DNA of 64,000 bases from Alkaliflexus imshenetskii DSM 15055 (GTDB lineage Bacteria; Bacteroidota; Bacteroidia; Bacteroidales; Marinilabiliaceae): the NCBI RefSeq assembly GCF_000517065.1, contig NZ_KI912105.1, positions 3,189,684-3,253,683 of the forward strand. The letters run 5' to 3'. The position numbers and the translations under genes were made by a program. The first letter of the stretch is position 1; every line of letters begins with the position of its first letter. The notes below the pieces were generated by a model, which was not told where the DNA came from, did not search any database, and saw only the letters and a list, made by a program, of their open reading frames with translations. Positions 8,055-17,499 of this stretch are shown in pieces.

Positions 8055-10946
8055 TTATTTCCTGAAAACATCCTTCACTTGTAATTCGGTAATTGAGCCA
8101 AACTGTGCTTCAAGTGCCTTCATGTCTATCCGCTTTTTATCACCTACAATAACAACTGTGGCAGGCCTGTTTTTCATGTAATTGGCGTGAAATTCCTCGA
8201 TTGTGTCAAAGGCAGCATCATCAATCTGAGCATGGAAGAACTTATTGGGGTCACTGCTAAACCCTCTCTGTTTCCACATGGGAATTTGATGTGATAGGCT
8301 TCTGAATGGCGGCCTGGATGACCCAATTGTAAGCTTCAGATTGTTTCTGATAAATTCAACACGTTCCGGCTTCAATGGTAATTCGGATGTCAACGAGGTA
8401 AAGGCATCCAACGCTTCAATGGTTTTGTCGGCCTGAGTAGACATAAATCCGATGTATAGTCCCGGGTTGGTTCTGTCGTATGGCAGACCATACCTTCCGG
8501 TAGCCGCATAGGCCAATGAACGAAACTCTCTGATTTCCTGAAACACGATGGAGTTCATGTTGGCACTGAAATATTCGTTAAACAGAAGGCATGCAAATTC
8601 ATCCTCCTGATTGTTTGTAGTTGCCGGTATCAAAATGTTTATCCTGCTTTGGACAGCTTTCTTGTTGTTTATAAAATATACAGTGGGCGTCTCAGGCAGT
8701 TCTGGTTTTAACGAGAACCACTGTTCAACAGGTTGCAGGTTGTTTATTCCCGTGAATTTTTCAAGCAAGAGAGTTGCCATTCTTTCGTGCCCGATAGTGC
8801 CTGTGTAGTGAAAATCAGCACTTCGTTGCATGGCTTCTCTAAGAAGGTTCGAGAGCTGCAGGGGTGTGCTATTTTTAATCTCTTTGTAAGTTGTGTATTG
8901 CATAAACCTCGATCTACTGTTGTAGAGGGCATAATCTCTAAGTGCAGCATGTTGATTCCACATGTCCTTTTGCTGCAATTTTCTTTCCGTTTTGCGGCTA
9001 TTGGCAATTTTCTTCTTCGCTTCATCTGTTAAAACGGGGTTCTCCAGCAGTGTATTTACCAGTTCGAGGGTTGGTTCAATGTTCTGCTCAAGGCCTGTGA
9101 GGGTTATTGTAAAGAAGTTGTTGTCTACCGATGCATTTATTTCACCACCCAGTTTTTGAAGCTCTTTTCTGAACTCAGAAAAACCAAGTACGCCATTGCC
9201 GCTATTGTCAAAAACATTGGCAATAACATTCATCTCTGGTCGTTCAATGGTGCCTTGCCTAAATTTTATCTGGAGGTCGAATATTTTATTGACGTGGTTG
9301 TTAACATAGTAATAGTCTGCGTTTTCGGCAAGTTTCCCGTAGTGATAGTCCACATTCTCTTCAATAAATTTCGGAGCGGCATCAATCACTCTTATGGAAT
9401 CAAGCTGTAGGGCATATTCCGATTTTTCCTCGGTGTTTTGTGGCGTAATGGGCTTGTAGGGAGGCTTTTCTACCTTATCTTTTTTGGGGAACCCCATTCG
9501 TGAGTGAAGTACGAGATGGTTTTCACCAAAGTATTGTGATGCAATGCGCATAACATCTTCACGGGTAATGCTGTTAACCTGTTCGCTATAGGATAACACA
9601 TCATCCCAGCTCTGGTTGTGCAGATAGAGATTTAGTATGGCATAAGCCCTGCTTTCGGGCTCTTCAATTTCCAACTGTTTTTCTTTTATCATCGAAGTTT
9701 TAACGGCTTCAAGCAGATCATCGTCAAACTTTCCGGTTTTGAGTTTTTCGAGTTGGTTGAAAGCCATTCTTTCAGTTTTTTTGAGTGACTGGCCAACCAA
9801 TTTGGGTACGAATATTAAAAAATGGCCACCAAGATCTTCAAAGTATAGCCCTTGTATGGTGCTTTCCAGCCATTTGTTGTTATTGGTGAGTTCGTCGAGC
9901 AGTCCTGTTTCTGAATAGTTTGAGAGCAGGTTACTACATACATCCAATGCCACCCTGTCGGGATGCCCGTCTGGTACGGTATGAAACCCGATAACACCAA
10001 TTTTGATTGGCATTAATCGTTTTTTTACCTGATGGCGTCCTTTATATGGTGTGAGTTGGTATGTTGGGAGCTCTGGCAATGGTTTGTATTGCAGTCGGCT
10101 AAATTTTTCCTCAATCATAGGGGCAGCGCTGTCGGGGTCAAAATTCCCTGTAAGTATCAGCGCCATATTGTTGGGTACGTAATACGTCTCAAAATAGTCG
10201 CGCATTTTACTCAACGAAGGGTTCTTTAAGTGTTCAGCCTTTCCGAGTATGGTATGATCGCCGTATGGAGTGCCCGTAAAGAGCTCTTTTAAAAGTGTTT
10301 CAATAAATGGCGTACCCATATCATCGGCATACATGTTTTTCTCTTCGTATACTGTTTCCAGTTCACTCTGAAACATCCTGAATACGGGGTTGATAAACCG
10401 GTGACTGTATAGCTCAAGCCATTTTTCCATTTGCCCGGCAGGAAATGAGTTATAATAGGCAATGCAATCATAAGAGGTAAAGGCATTCACGCTGGAGCCA
10501 CCCATCTCTTGTATGATGCGGTCCAATTCGTTGGGAATTGCAAATTCAGCTGCCTTGAGTGAGAGCTCGTTTATTTTCAGCTGTATTTGTCTTCTCTCAG
10601 TAGCATCGATGGTTTTTCCAAGCTTATCGTATTCAACTTCAATGCTGTCCAGATAAATCTTTTCTGTTTGATAATCGATGGTGCCCAATACATCGGTACC
10701 TTTAAACATAATGTGTTCAAAGTAGTGGGCTATGCCGGTGGCATCTTTTGGGTCGCGTTTGCTGCCACCTTTTACAACTACCATTCCGTAAACCGTTGAT
10801 GCTTGTGAGTCAGGGTTCAAGAAAATTGTGAGTCCGTTTTCAAGTTTGTAGCTGATAAGATTCAGAGAGGTGGATGTGGATGTTTCGCTCCATACAGGGA
10901 GCCACAGCAGCATTAGGAGAAGAAACGTGCCGAATGTCTGTTTCAT
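8055..10946 (-). CDS. M16 family zinc metallopeptidase (two-domain)
   Basis: Large insulinase/pitrilysin-type peptidase, about 963 residues from the ATG at 10946. A signal peptide is evident ('MKQTFGTFLLLMLLWLPVWS'), so it acts in the periplasm or at the envelope. The inverted zinc motif HxxEH is present as 'AHYFEHIMFKGT' near residues 78-82, with the distal glutamate in 'ETVYEEKNMY'. A second, inactive M16-like half follows, giving the usual pseudo-symmetric clamshell. Members degrade peptides or process exported proteins; the substrate is unknown. A longer reading from 10979 would add eleven residues and spoil the signal peptide. It stands alone between convergent and divergent neighbours. 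Confidence 0.88.
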   Translation of the reverse strand: MKQTFGTFLLLMLLWLPVWSETSTSTSLNLISYKLENGLTIFLNPDSQASTVYGMVVVKGGSKRDPKDATGIAHYFEHIMFKGTDVLGTIDYQTEKIYLDSIEVEYDKLGKTIDATERRQIQLKINELSLKAAEFAIPNELDRIIQEMGGSSVNAFTSYDCIAYYNSFPAGQMEKWLELYSHRFINPVFRMFQSELETVYEEKNMYADDMGTPFIETLLKELFTGTPYGDHTILGKAEHLKNPSLSKMRDYFETYYVPNNMALILTGNFDPDSAAPMIEEKFSRLQYKPLPELPTYQLTPYKGRHQVKKRLMPIKIGVIGFHTVPDGHPDRVALDVCSNLLSNYSETGLLDELTNNNKWLESTIQGLYFEDLGGHFLIFVPKLVGQSLKKTERMAFNQLEKLKTGKFDDDLLEAVKTSMIKEKQLEIEEPESRAYAILNLYLHNQSWDDVLSYSEQVNSITREDVMRIASQYFGENHLVLHSRMGFPKKDKVEKPPYKPITPQNTEEKSEYALQLDSIRVIDAAPKFIEENVDYHYGKLAENADYYYVNNHVNKIFDLQIKFRQGTIERPEMNVIANVFDNSGNGVLGFSEFRKELQKLGGEINASVDNNFFTITLTGLEQNIEPTLELVNTLLENPVLTDEAKKKIANSRKTERKLQQKDMWNQHAALRDYALYNSRSRFMQYTTYKEIKNSTPLQLSNLLREAMQRSADFHYTGTIGHERMATLLLEKFTGINNLQPVEQWFSLKPELPETPTVYFINNKKAVQSRINILIPATTNNQEDEFACLLFNEYFSANMNSIVFQEIREFRSLAYAATGRYGLPYDRTNPGLYIGFMSTQADKTIEALDAFTSLTSELPLKPERVEFIRNNLKLTIGSSRPPFRSLSHQIPMWKQRGFSSDPNKFFHAQIDDAAFDTIEEFHANYMKNRPATVVIVGDKKRIDMKALEAQFGSITELQVKDVFRK

Positions 10947-11318
10947 AATAGATAAGATTAGGGTTTGTAAGGTCGGCAATATTTATTGCGCCTGAAAAAT
11001 TTATGTTATATGTGATATAAATGTAATACTTTCTGACAATATGCGTTGAAAACTTTATGAGATTTCATCGTTGAGACGGCATTTTTCTAAGATATGCCAT
11101 AAACAAACCTATTTTTGTAAAATCTTGAGCCTGTTGTAAGCCATTTTGAGTTTTAGATTGTTTTAATGGTATCAACATCTTGGGCTATTTTGCGCCACAA
11201 CAAGAATTGTAACAATGTGGAGAACTGATGTCCGAAAACTGGTGGCAGCTGTTTGGGCAGTTTTTCGATGTAGTATGTCTGTTTTTAGGAGGGTGCATTT
11301 GATACAACTTTCACTATT
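10947..11318. other. 372-bp intergenic region, divergent genes
   Basis: AT-rich region between the M16 peptidase (minus) and the TPR-like gene (plus). It contains TATTTTTG at 11110-11117 on the plus strand and, overlapping it, TAGGTTTG on the minus strand (11104-11111); both fit the Bacteroidota -7 element. Neither has a TTG at the right distance, so both promoters are weak guesses. No gene seen. Confidence 0.35.
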
Positions 11319-12095
11319 ATGGAAAAGAGCAATCGACAAATACGTATTGGTTTTATTCTGATTATGTTTATTCTGATACCTGACGTTATCGCCGGGGCTA
11401 CAGTGGAACAGTTAAATAAACGATTTACCAACTATTTTATCTCCGGTGATATTCCCGCCTGGAAGACATTGGTTGACAGTCTGCGTCTTCATAGGTTAAG
11501 TGCTGATAAAGAAAAGGTGCTTCTCTATGCAGAATATGGTTTGGTGGGCAATTACGTGGGGGCTCGCCGCACCGACGAAGCAAGGGTTGAACTTGGTTTT
11601 TTTGAGAGTCGCATTTCTGAGGCGCTGCGTCGCCGTCCCAATGATGCGGATTTGCACGCTTTTGCCGCTGCATCTGTGGCATTTAAAATAGCATTGAGTC
11701 CTTGGAGGGCGCCCTTTTTGAGCCGGAGCCACAACGACAATGTGCAGCGGGCCGTGCAGCTTGGGCCTGCATTAGGTCTTCCGCTAACCGAGCAGGCCAA
11801 TTCGCTCTATTTCAGACCTGCTATTGTTGGTGGCAACAAGTCAGAAGCTTTGAAGTATTATGAGGGGGCTTACAGGTATTATAAAACTCACATGCCGGAT
11901 CATTGGATGTGTTACAACGTAGGTGCCTGGCTCGGACAAGTTTATGCCAACCAGGGTATGACGGCAAGGGCCGAAGCAATATATCTTGAGTTGCTTCGAA
12001 AAGCGCCCGGATTTAAATGGGTGAAAGATGAGCTTCTGCCTGACCTGAAAGCTGGAAAAGTCCAGCAAAATGCGTTTTTTGAGGGGGTTGAATAA
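11319..12095 (+). CDS. Secreted TPR-like protein of unknown function
   Basis: 258-residue protein with an N-terminal hydrophobic segment (about residues 10-26, 'IGFILIMFILIPDVIAGA') that looks like a signal peptide, so it is probably periplasmic. The rest is helical. Helix pairs with TPR-like spacing occur near the C-terminus, for example 'GAWLGQVYANQGMTARAEAIYLELLRKAPG' region (about residues 205-235), which matches the TPR consensus of small/large residues and a final Pro-Gly. No catalytic motif is visible. It lies about 110 bp upstream of the SprB-repeat gene in the same direction, but the phased repeats between them suggest that gene has its own promoter. Function not recognised. Confidence 0.6.
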   Translation: MEKSNRQIRIGFILIMFILIPDVIAGATVEQLNKRFTNYFISGDIPAWKTLVDSLRLHRLSADKEKVLLYAEYGLVGNYVGARRTDEARVELGFFESRISEALRRRPNDADLHAFAAASVAFKIALSPWRAPFLSRSHNDNVQRAVQLGPALGLPLTEQANSLYFRPAIVGGNKSEALKYYEGAYRYYKTHMPDHWMCYNVGAWLGQVYANQGMTARAEAIYLELLRKAPGFKWVKDELLPDLKAGKVQQNAFFEGVE

Positions 12096-12105
12096 TTTTT
12101 TGATA

Positions 12106-12156
12106 TTGACGAAAGGTTAAATTATTTTGACGAAATAGTTAAAATCGCTGACGAAC
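12106..12156 (+). promoter_or_regulatory. Three direct repeats at 21-bp spacing (operator-like)
   Basis: The 9-mer TTGACGAAA occurs at 12106 and 12127, with a related CTGACGAAC at 12148. The spacing is exactly 21 bp each time, two helical turns, so the copies lie on one face of the DNA about 50 bp upstream of the SprB-repeat gene. Nine-bp direct repeats separated by 12 bp are the usual layout for LytTR-type response regulators such as AgrA. The identity of the regulator here is inference. Confidence 0.5.
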
Positions 12157-12206
12157 GAAACAGAATTGATTTCTTCTCGTAGAAAATGGAACTAAAACCT
12201 GATGCT

Positions 12207-14918
12207 ATGAGAAGTTCTACAATTTCTGCCAACATTATCGTTTATATTGCTTCTGCAATACTCCTGATTTTTCCTGTGCTTTCGCATTCAGAAAACTTAT
12301 CTGAGGCTTCAGCATTAACCTGTACTGATTGTTTTACTTCCGAAATTGTTGATGTTTCGACGCGTGACAACTGCATCACCATCACCATACAAGTTGTAGC
12401 TGAACCCGGCTGTAGATTTGCCTTATCGCATTTAATGGTCGCCGTTCCCTGTGGTGTAGTAACATCTGCTCAAAATACCGGAAACTGGAAAATGGAGCTG
12501 AATGTGACTGATCCAACTACGGGTATAAGTGGCTTAAAAGTTGACGACATAAAAGGTTTTGGCGAAGATGGAGAACCTGGCTCATTTCAGGTGACCTATA
12601 CAGTCTGTGCCATCGACAATCTATGCCTTGATTTGATTGAGAATGGAGTGTATCGTTTAGCATATAAGGCTGCTCGATGTATCTTTTTTGAGGAGATTCA
12701 GCCGGATGTGATTGTGGTACCATTTGAGGCTGCAATTGCAGCTCAACCCGTTTCCTGCTTCGGCTACTCCGATGGTGCTGTCGAAGTCTCTGTAACCGGC
12801 GGAACAGCGCCATACTCCTTTTATTGGACCAATGGTGCCGAAACCCAACGTATCGAAAATGTTGCTGTTGGAAATTACTCCGTTTTAGTGCGCGACGCTT
12901 CAGGGAATGAGATTCTCCTGTCTGAAGATGTTACCGGACCTTCACGCATAATCATATCCGGACATATTAACCATGCCACTTGCGCCAACTCCGATGGAGC
13001 CATTAACCTTAATGTGACAGGTGGATTGGGCGGTTACACCTATTTATGGGCTCATGGCTCGCAAACAAGGGATGTTGAAGGCCTCCCATCGGGAAGTTAT
13101 AGTATTACTGTTACCGATGCAGGAGGTTGCCAATCCCGAATTCCTTTCTTTATAAATAGCCAAAGTCCTATAAAAATTAATGCCGTTACAAACACTGTTG
13201 AGTGTCATGAACGTGCATCCGGAAATATTACCCTTGAGGTGTTTGGCGGCACCGAACCTTACACTTTTGAGTGGTCAAACGGTGCCAATACAAAAGATAT
13301 TTCAGGTGTTGATGCCGGTACATACAGGGTGACGGTTACCGATGCAGCCGGATGTACCTTGATACGTAACGTAACAATAAACAGAAAAGTGTTTTACATG
13401 TCGGCCGCTGTAACTCCGGCAAATTGTGCCGGCGAGGGTGGTACAGTGGTGCTTACACCAAATAATGGTGCCGGCCCTTATGTGGTAGAATGGAGCAATG
13501 GCGCTTCCGGACTCGAGCTTCATGATGTGGATGCAGGGGCATATTCGGTTTTGGTGACGGATGCCAATGGCTGCCGCATTTTGCAACAGGTGGTAGTTGC
13601 TTCAAGCTCCAATTTGAAACTAAATGCTTCCGTATCATCTTCAGGCTGTAGTCCTGTTGATGCTGTCTATAACGTTGAATTAAGCGCTTCCGGAGGAGAG
13701 GGTTCTTATTCCTATTTTCTGGATGGCCAAATAGTAGAGCAATCTTTCACTCTAAACTCTGAGGGCGTGTACCATGTAGAAGTCAGGGACGAGTCTGGTT
13801 GCTCTGACGGGAAAGATATCGTTGTTGCCTATAAAGAGCAGATTCTGTCGCTTAATGTAACAATTAACAGCACCGACTGCATAACCACTGGCCTGACATC
13901 TGCTACGGCTCAAGTATCTGGTGGTACTGCACCGTATGTGTTATACTGGAACGGGTTGGAGGGGGCATTCAACAGAACCGATTTGGTACAGGGCAGTTAT
14001 TTGGTAACTGTAGTTGATGCCAATGGTTGTTCTGTATCAACAACAGTAGAGGTTTATTGTGATGACAACATGGACAATGACAATCAGGATAACGATGACA
14101 ATCAACAAAATCCTGACGGTAATAATCCGAATGATGGTGACGCTGACGATGGCAGCCACAATCAGGATGGCGACAACTCTGACGGTAACACCATTGAAGG
14201 AAATCCGGGAGATGGTAACAACAATGACAACAATGACAACGATGACATTGATAACAATTGCATCATTGGTTGCATCTTTATAGATAAGCTTGTGATTACC
14301 GAGGTTGGTTCAGACTGCTTTAAATATGAATACACTTTTGTCACAGATGGATCTTGTCGCTACGCCTTATCACATCTGGTCATCGATTTAAATGGTAATG
14401 TGGCTTATAATGTCTCAAACTCGCGGGGCTGGAAGTTAGAGGTAAACTCAACAGATCCAAAATCTGGTTTGCGCGGCATCAAAGTGGATGACATCTCTGG
14501 TTTTGGGAAGAAAGCAGGCGACCGATTCACTGTTTCTTTTGAAATGTGCAATGCCATTGGATTTGATGCTGAAAGTGTACTGGTGGCTTTAAAGGCCGGA
14601 CGTTGTCTCGAAATATCAAATCTTGTCATAAGTACAACCATGATGGTTGAGCCTGGCAATGTGAATTTGAATGTTTTTCCAAACCCATCTGTTACAGATG
14701 TTTGGTTTGAGTTTGTTTCCTCGGCAGATACATCCGGTTCTCTCGTATTGTATAACGAGAATGGCACTGCTGTAGCGCGTTTGTTTGATGGAACTATTAA
14801 GCGTGGTGAAACCTATCGGGTGAAATATTCCGGTTCGGCCAGCGATTCACGAATCATCTTTTATCAGTTCATCACCGGAATTGGTAAACTTGATGGAAAG
14901 TTATTAAGGGTTAAATAA
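12207..14918 (+). CDS. SprB-repeat surface protein with T9SS sorting domain
   Basis: Secreted, probably cell-surface protein of about 903 residues. The ATG at 12207 gives a good signal peptide ('MRSSTISANIIVYIASAILL'); an ATG at 12186 adds seven residues. After a Cys-rich domain (about 40-160) come around six SprB-type repeats (about 178-610) with the pattern 'C...DG.I.L.V.GG..PY.Y.W.NG', as in gliding adhesin SprB. An Asp/Asn-rich linker (about 619-683), likely calcium-binding, leads to a second copy of the N-terminal domain (about 684-804). Both copies share 'ALSHL', 'TDP..G..G.KVDDI.GFG' and paired cysteines. The C-terminus is a type A T9SS sorting domain starting at 'VFPNPS'. Adhesion is the likely role. 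No protease or glycosidase motif seen. Confidence 0.85.
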   Translation: MRSSTISANIIVYIASAILLIFPVLSHSENLSEASALTCTDCFTSEIVDVSTRDNCITITIQVVAEPGCRFALSHLMVAVPCGVVTSAQNTGNWKMELNVTDPTTGISGLKVDDIKGFGEDGEPGSFQVTYTVCAIDNLCLDLIENGVYRLAYKAARCIFFEEIQPDVIVVPFEAAIAAQPVSCFGYSDGAVEVSVTGGTAPYSFYWTNGAETQRIENVAVGNYSVLVRDASGNEILLSEDVTGPSRIIISGHINHATCANSDGAINLNVTGGLGGYTYLWAHGSQTRDVEGLPSGSYSITVTDAGGCQSRIPFFINSQSPIKINAVTNTVECHERASGNITLEVFGGTEPYTFEWSNGANTKDISGVDAGTYRVTVTDAAGCTLIRNVTINRKVFYMSAAVTPANCAGEGGTVVLTPNNGAGPYVVEWSNGASGLELHDVDAGAYSVLVTDANGCRILQQVVVASSSNLKLNASVSSSGCSPVDAVYNVELSASGGEGSYSYFLDGQIVEQSFTLNSEGVYHVEVRDESGCSDGKDIVVAYKEQILSLNVTINSTDCITTGLTSATAQVSGGTAPYVLYWNGLEGAFNRTDLVQGSYLVTVVDANGCSVSTTVEVYCDDNMDNDNQDNDDNQQNPDGNNPNDGDADDGSHNQDGDNSDGNTIEGNPGDGNNNDNNDNDDIDNNCIIGCIFIDKLVITEVGSDCFKYEYTFVTDGSCRYALSHLVIDLNGNVAYNVSNSRGWKLEVNSTDPKSGLRGIKVDDISGFGKKAGDRFTVSFEMCNAIGFDAESVLVALKAGRCLEISNLVISTTMMVEPGNVNLNVFPNPSVTDVWFEFVSSADTSGSLVLYNENGTAVARLFDGTIKRGETYRVKYSGSASDSRIIFYQFITGIGKLDGKLLRVK

Positions 14919-15021
14919 ATAGGGTTTAGTTTTTGTTTGTTCTTGTTCAGGGAAAGGTTTTCTCAGCAGATGGCGGGGTTTAGCAGGTATAAAACTGTCC
15001 GCAGCTGTTGAGGAGACCTTT

Positions 15022-16092
15022 TCAGTTTATGCCGGACATCCCACTTATTTTTTCCAAAATGGCTTGTCGTTGAATTTTTCCCGATTCAGTTCTCGGAAGC
15101 GGATTCAGAACATAAATTCTGGCGGGGATTTCGAATTTTTCCAGTTCTGTTTTGATTGCTTCCAATAGCTTTGTTGGGTTTGGAGGTGGATATTCCATAA
15201 CCAGCACCACCTGCTGTCCCAGCGATGGGTGAGACACCGCTGAGATGACAAATGGGATATCCATGAGCGGCCTGATTTTTTCTTCTATCCGCTCTGGCGA
15301 TATCTTTATGCCGCCGCTGTTGATGATGTTATCAACACGTCCCAAAATATTAAAACTTTTATCTGGATGAATAATTACTAAATCGTTGGTTACTATTTTA
15401 TGCTCTGATATGTCCGGCACATGCAGTATCAGGCAACCACGTGCATCTTTTTCGGTGGATATTCCCTGAAGGGGCACAAAGCTGCTTTGCTTTCTGTCTC
15501 CGTTAATTTGTCGCAGTGCCACATGGGAGAGGGTTTCAGTCATGCCATAGGTTTCAAACGCTTCAAATGGCATGTTTTGCAGTAATTTATCCAGCGTCTC
15601 ATCTACCTTTCCACCGCCTATGATTACTTTTTGCAGGTGATGAAGTCTTGGTGAATGCGACTGAATTTCGTTGAGCATTTGCATGGGTGTGAAAGCAGCA
15701 AAATCAATCCTCTGGTTAATGTTTTTTAGTGGATGCCCCGATGGTTCAGTGGTAATTAGGTTGAGGCGTCCTGCCAAAGCACGTATTACCATCATTTTAC
15801 CGGCAATAAATGATACCGGAAGGCAAAGCAATGCCGACATGCCGGGTTGCAGTTCAAAGAATTGAATGGTGCGTAAAGCAGATGAGAGCATCGACTTTTT
15901 CTGCACCTGGATTGGTTTCGGAGTGCCGGTAGAGCCGGATGTGGTAACGGTAATAGATGGAGAATCGTTCCACCATTGGCTCAGGAACATTGAGAGTTCC
16001 TGGTGTCCACTTGCTGAAAGCTCTGTAATACTAGTGGCAGAATAACTCTTTCCATTGATGATGATGGAATGGTATGTTTGATTGTCGGTCAT
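15022..16092 (-). CDS. menE: o-Succinylbenzoate-CoA ligase
   Basis: ANL-superfamily acyl-CoA synthetase of about 356 residues, the length typical of the short MenE of Bacteroidota. The AMP-binding P-loop is 'VTTSGSTGTPKPI', followed by 'ETYGMTETLSHVA' (A5 motif) and 'NSGGIKISPERIEE' with the hinge, and the final catalytic lysine in 'PRTESGKIQR'. It activates o-succinylbenzoate with CoA in menaquinone synthesis. menA and menC are elsewhere in this window (36.2-38.5 kb), which supports the call. The ATG at 16092 is preferred over an upstream TTG at 16110; it starts 7 bp after the stop of the DUF3307 gene, so menE is the last gene of a satD-DUF3307-menE unit. Confidence 0.87.
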   Translation of the reverse strand: MTDNQTYHSIIINGKSYSATSITELSASGHQELSMFLSQWWNDSPSITVTTSGSTGTPKPIQVQKKSMLSSALRTIQFFELQPGMSALLCLPVSFIAGKMMVIRALAGRLNLITTEPSGHPLKNINQRIDFAAFTPMQMLNEIQSHSPRLHHLQKVIIGGGKVDETLDKLLQNMPFEAFETYGMTETLSHVALRQINGDRKQSSFVPLQGISTEKDARGCLILHVPDISEHKIVTNDLVIIHPDKSFNILGRVDNIINSGGIKISPERIEEKIRPLMDIPFVISAVSHPSLGQQVVLVMEYPPPNPTKLLEAIKTELEKFEIPARIYVLNPLPRTESGKIQRQAILEKISGMSGIN

Positions 16093-16099
16093 CCTTTGG

Positions 16100-16819
16100 C
16101 TAAAATACAAACATTAAAATAACGCCAATAAAGATAGCAATACCGAAACTCAGCAGTGTGCCTACCACCACATATTCCGATTTAAGCGTGTCTTTTTCGC
16201 CAAAACGGAGGATGGATTTGGCTGCAATTAGCAGACCAACCGCCTCAAAGCGGCCAATTAGCATAAAGGTTAGGGTGAGCAGTCTCTCCATATTGCCTAT
16301 AAGTTTTCCGGCGTTGGGTAGCTCTTTGGATGAGCTCTCAGTTTTTGGCGCTGAAATGCGATAAAGGTTGAACAACTCGCGGATGAGTATGTTGGCGGGT
16401 TTGGTGCAGAACAAAAATGCAAAAACAATAAAAAGTGTGCGTTCTGAAAATACAATTCTAAACCAGGGTTCTATGGGAAAAGTGTTGCAGTACCACCACG
16501 TTACACCAACCAATACACCAAGGTGTAACATCTGGTCAATAAAAAACAGGTAACGCCTTACTTTGTAGCTTCGGCTGAGCATACTTTTAAGCATGTCGAT
16601 GATGGCGTGAAGCAGGGTTATGGTGCCTGCTGCAGCAATAAATTGCCATTGAAACGACAAGAGCCACGATGTGATGAACACAAGTGCCAGATGCATCAGA
16701 AAATACCGGCTTCGTATACCTGAACTGTTTTTGTCTTCCACCCATTTGTCGGTTTGAAAGAAAAAATCGGCAAGTAAATGGGCAATGAGCTGTAGGGTTA
16801 AGAGTTGCAGGAAATTCAT
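16100..16819 (-). CDS. DUF3307 membrane protein
   Basis: Membrane protein of 239 residues with about six hydrophobic segments. The N-terminus matches the DUF3307 family: 'LIAHLLADFFFQTDKWVEDKN' region (residues 11-31), with a polar H14xxxD18 and a Q in the first membrane segment, then 'LMHLALVF' and 'LLHAIIDMLKS' further on. Several His/Asp pairs within membrane helices could bind a metal, as in the DUF457/YdjM group; that is inference. Its ATG overlaps the satD stop by four bases (ATGA), implying translational coupling, and the pairing of SatD with DUF3307 recurs, as I recall, in other genomes. Function unknown. Confidence 0.8.
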   Translation of the reverse strand: MNFLQLLTLQLIAHLLADFFFQTDKWVEDKNSSGIRSRYFLMHLALVFITSWLLSFQWQFIAAAGTITLLHAIIDMLKSMLSRSYKVRRYLFFIDQMLHLGVLVGVTWWYCNTFPIEPWFRIVFSERTLFIVFAFLFCTKPANILIRELFNLYRISAPKTESSSKELPNAGKLIGNMERLLTLTFMLIGRFEAVGLLIAAKSILRFGEKDTLKSEYVVVGTLLSFGIAIFIGVILMFVF

Positions 16820-17499
16820 TTTGGGAGGTTTTTGATGGCTTGGTTAAACCGGTTAACAGTTTTTTCGATGGCATTCCATCCGGCACTTCTCGAATGCTGA
16901 TTCACTGTGGCCTGGGTTATTTTTAGCTGGCTCGCAATGGTTTCTTCGTTGAGCCCCGTTAGTTTTAGCGTAAGTACTTCACATTGCCGGGCAGTACATT
17001 TGGCAAGCAGCACATCAAGCAGAGCCAGCACCGGCTCAAATTCATCTACAACGGGGCGTATTGTGGCATCAATAAAAAGTGTGGATTTGATTACCATGCG
17101 TTCGCCGTGTGGATTGCTCTGGCGACTTATAAGACGACCGGAGAGGTAAATGGCTTCTCCATCGATGATGCCTTTTCGCGGATTAAAACGGGTGATGGGG
17201 CCAAGGCCAATGGCAAGCCGTATGCCGTGCATTCGAAATAAGGCAATCTCTCTTTTTTTCGATTTGACATCGATTGGATGCGATTTGATGAAGCACTTGA
17301 TTATCAGTGCTACACGCAGCGCTTCTTCCGGGTCGGGAATGTAACATTCAAGGTAGTCTCCCTTTATGACACGCGCATAAATGCCAAACTCTTTTTTGAG
17401 CAGTTGTATGAGTTTTTTCAACCGCTTTTCGAGAGCTGCGCGCCCCTTGGTACTTAGCGCAGTAGATGCAATTATGTCGCCAGATATGGTGGCTTTCAT
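16816..17499 (-). CDS. SatD-family protein with C-terminal helix-turn-helix
   Basis: 227 residues in two parts. Residues 1-135 match the SatD family and read like a diverged class III nucleotide cyclase: 'ISGDIIASTAL' (first metal Asp), 'VIKGDYLECY' followed by 'DPEEALRVAL' (second metal Asp and dimer helix), 'GIRLAIGLGP', and 'GEAIYLSGRL' in place of 'G..vNlAaRl'. The catalytic Asn of that last motif is Tyr here, so cyclase activity is doubtful. Residues 165-227 carry a sigma-4/LuxR-like HTH ('CTARQCEVLTLKL...EETIASQLKITQATVNQHS'). It starts the operon with DUF3307 and menE. In Streptococcus mutans satD belongs to an acid-tolerance locus, but the molecular role is not known to me. Confidence 0.75.
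   Translation of the reverse strand: MKATISGDIIASTALSTKGRAALEKRLKKLIQLLKKEFGIYARVIKGDYLECYIPDPEEALRVALIIKCFIKSHPIDVKSKKREIALFRMHGIRLAIGLGPITRFNPRKGIIDGEAIYLSGRLISRQSNPHGERMVIKSTLFIDATIRPVVDEFEPVLALLDVLLAKCTARQCEVLTLKLTGLNEETIASQLKITQATVNQHSRSAGWNAIEKTVNRFNQAIKNLPK

Noticed and set aside
12106-12156. Phased 21-bp repeats as a CRISPR or satellite array
   Set aside because: Only three short units with unit lengths far below CRISPR repeats; position before a gene fits an operator better.
14059-14283. Met/Thr-rich frame overlapping the SprB-repeat gene
   Set aside because: Out-of-frame reading of the Asp/Asn-rich linker.
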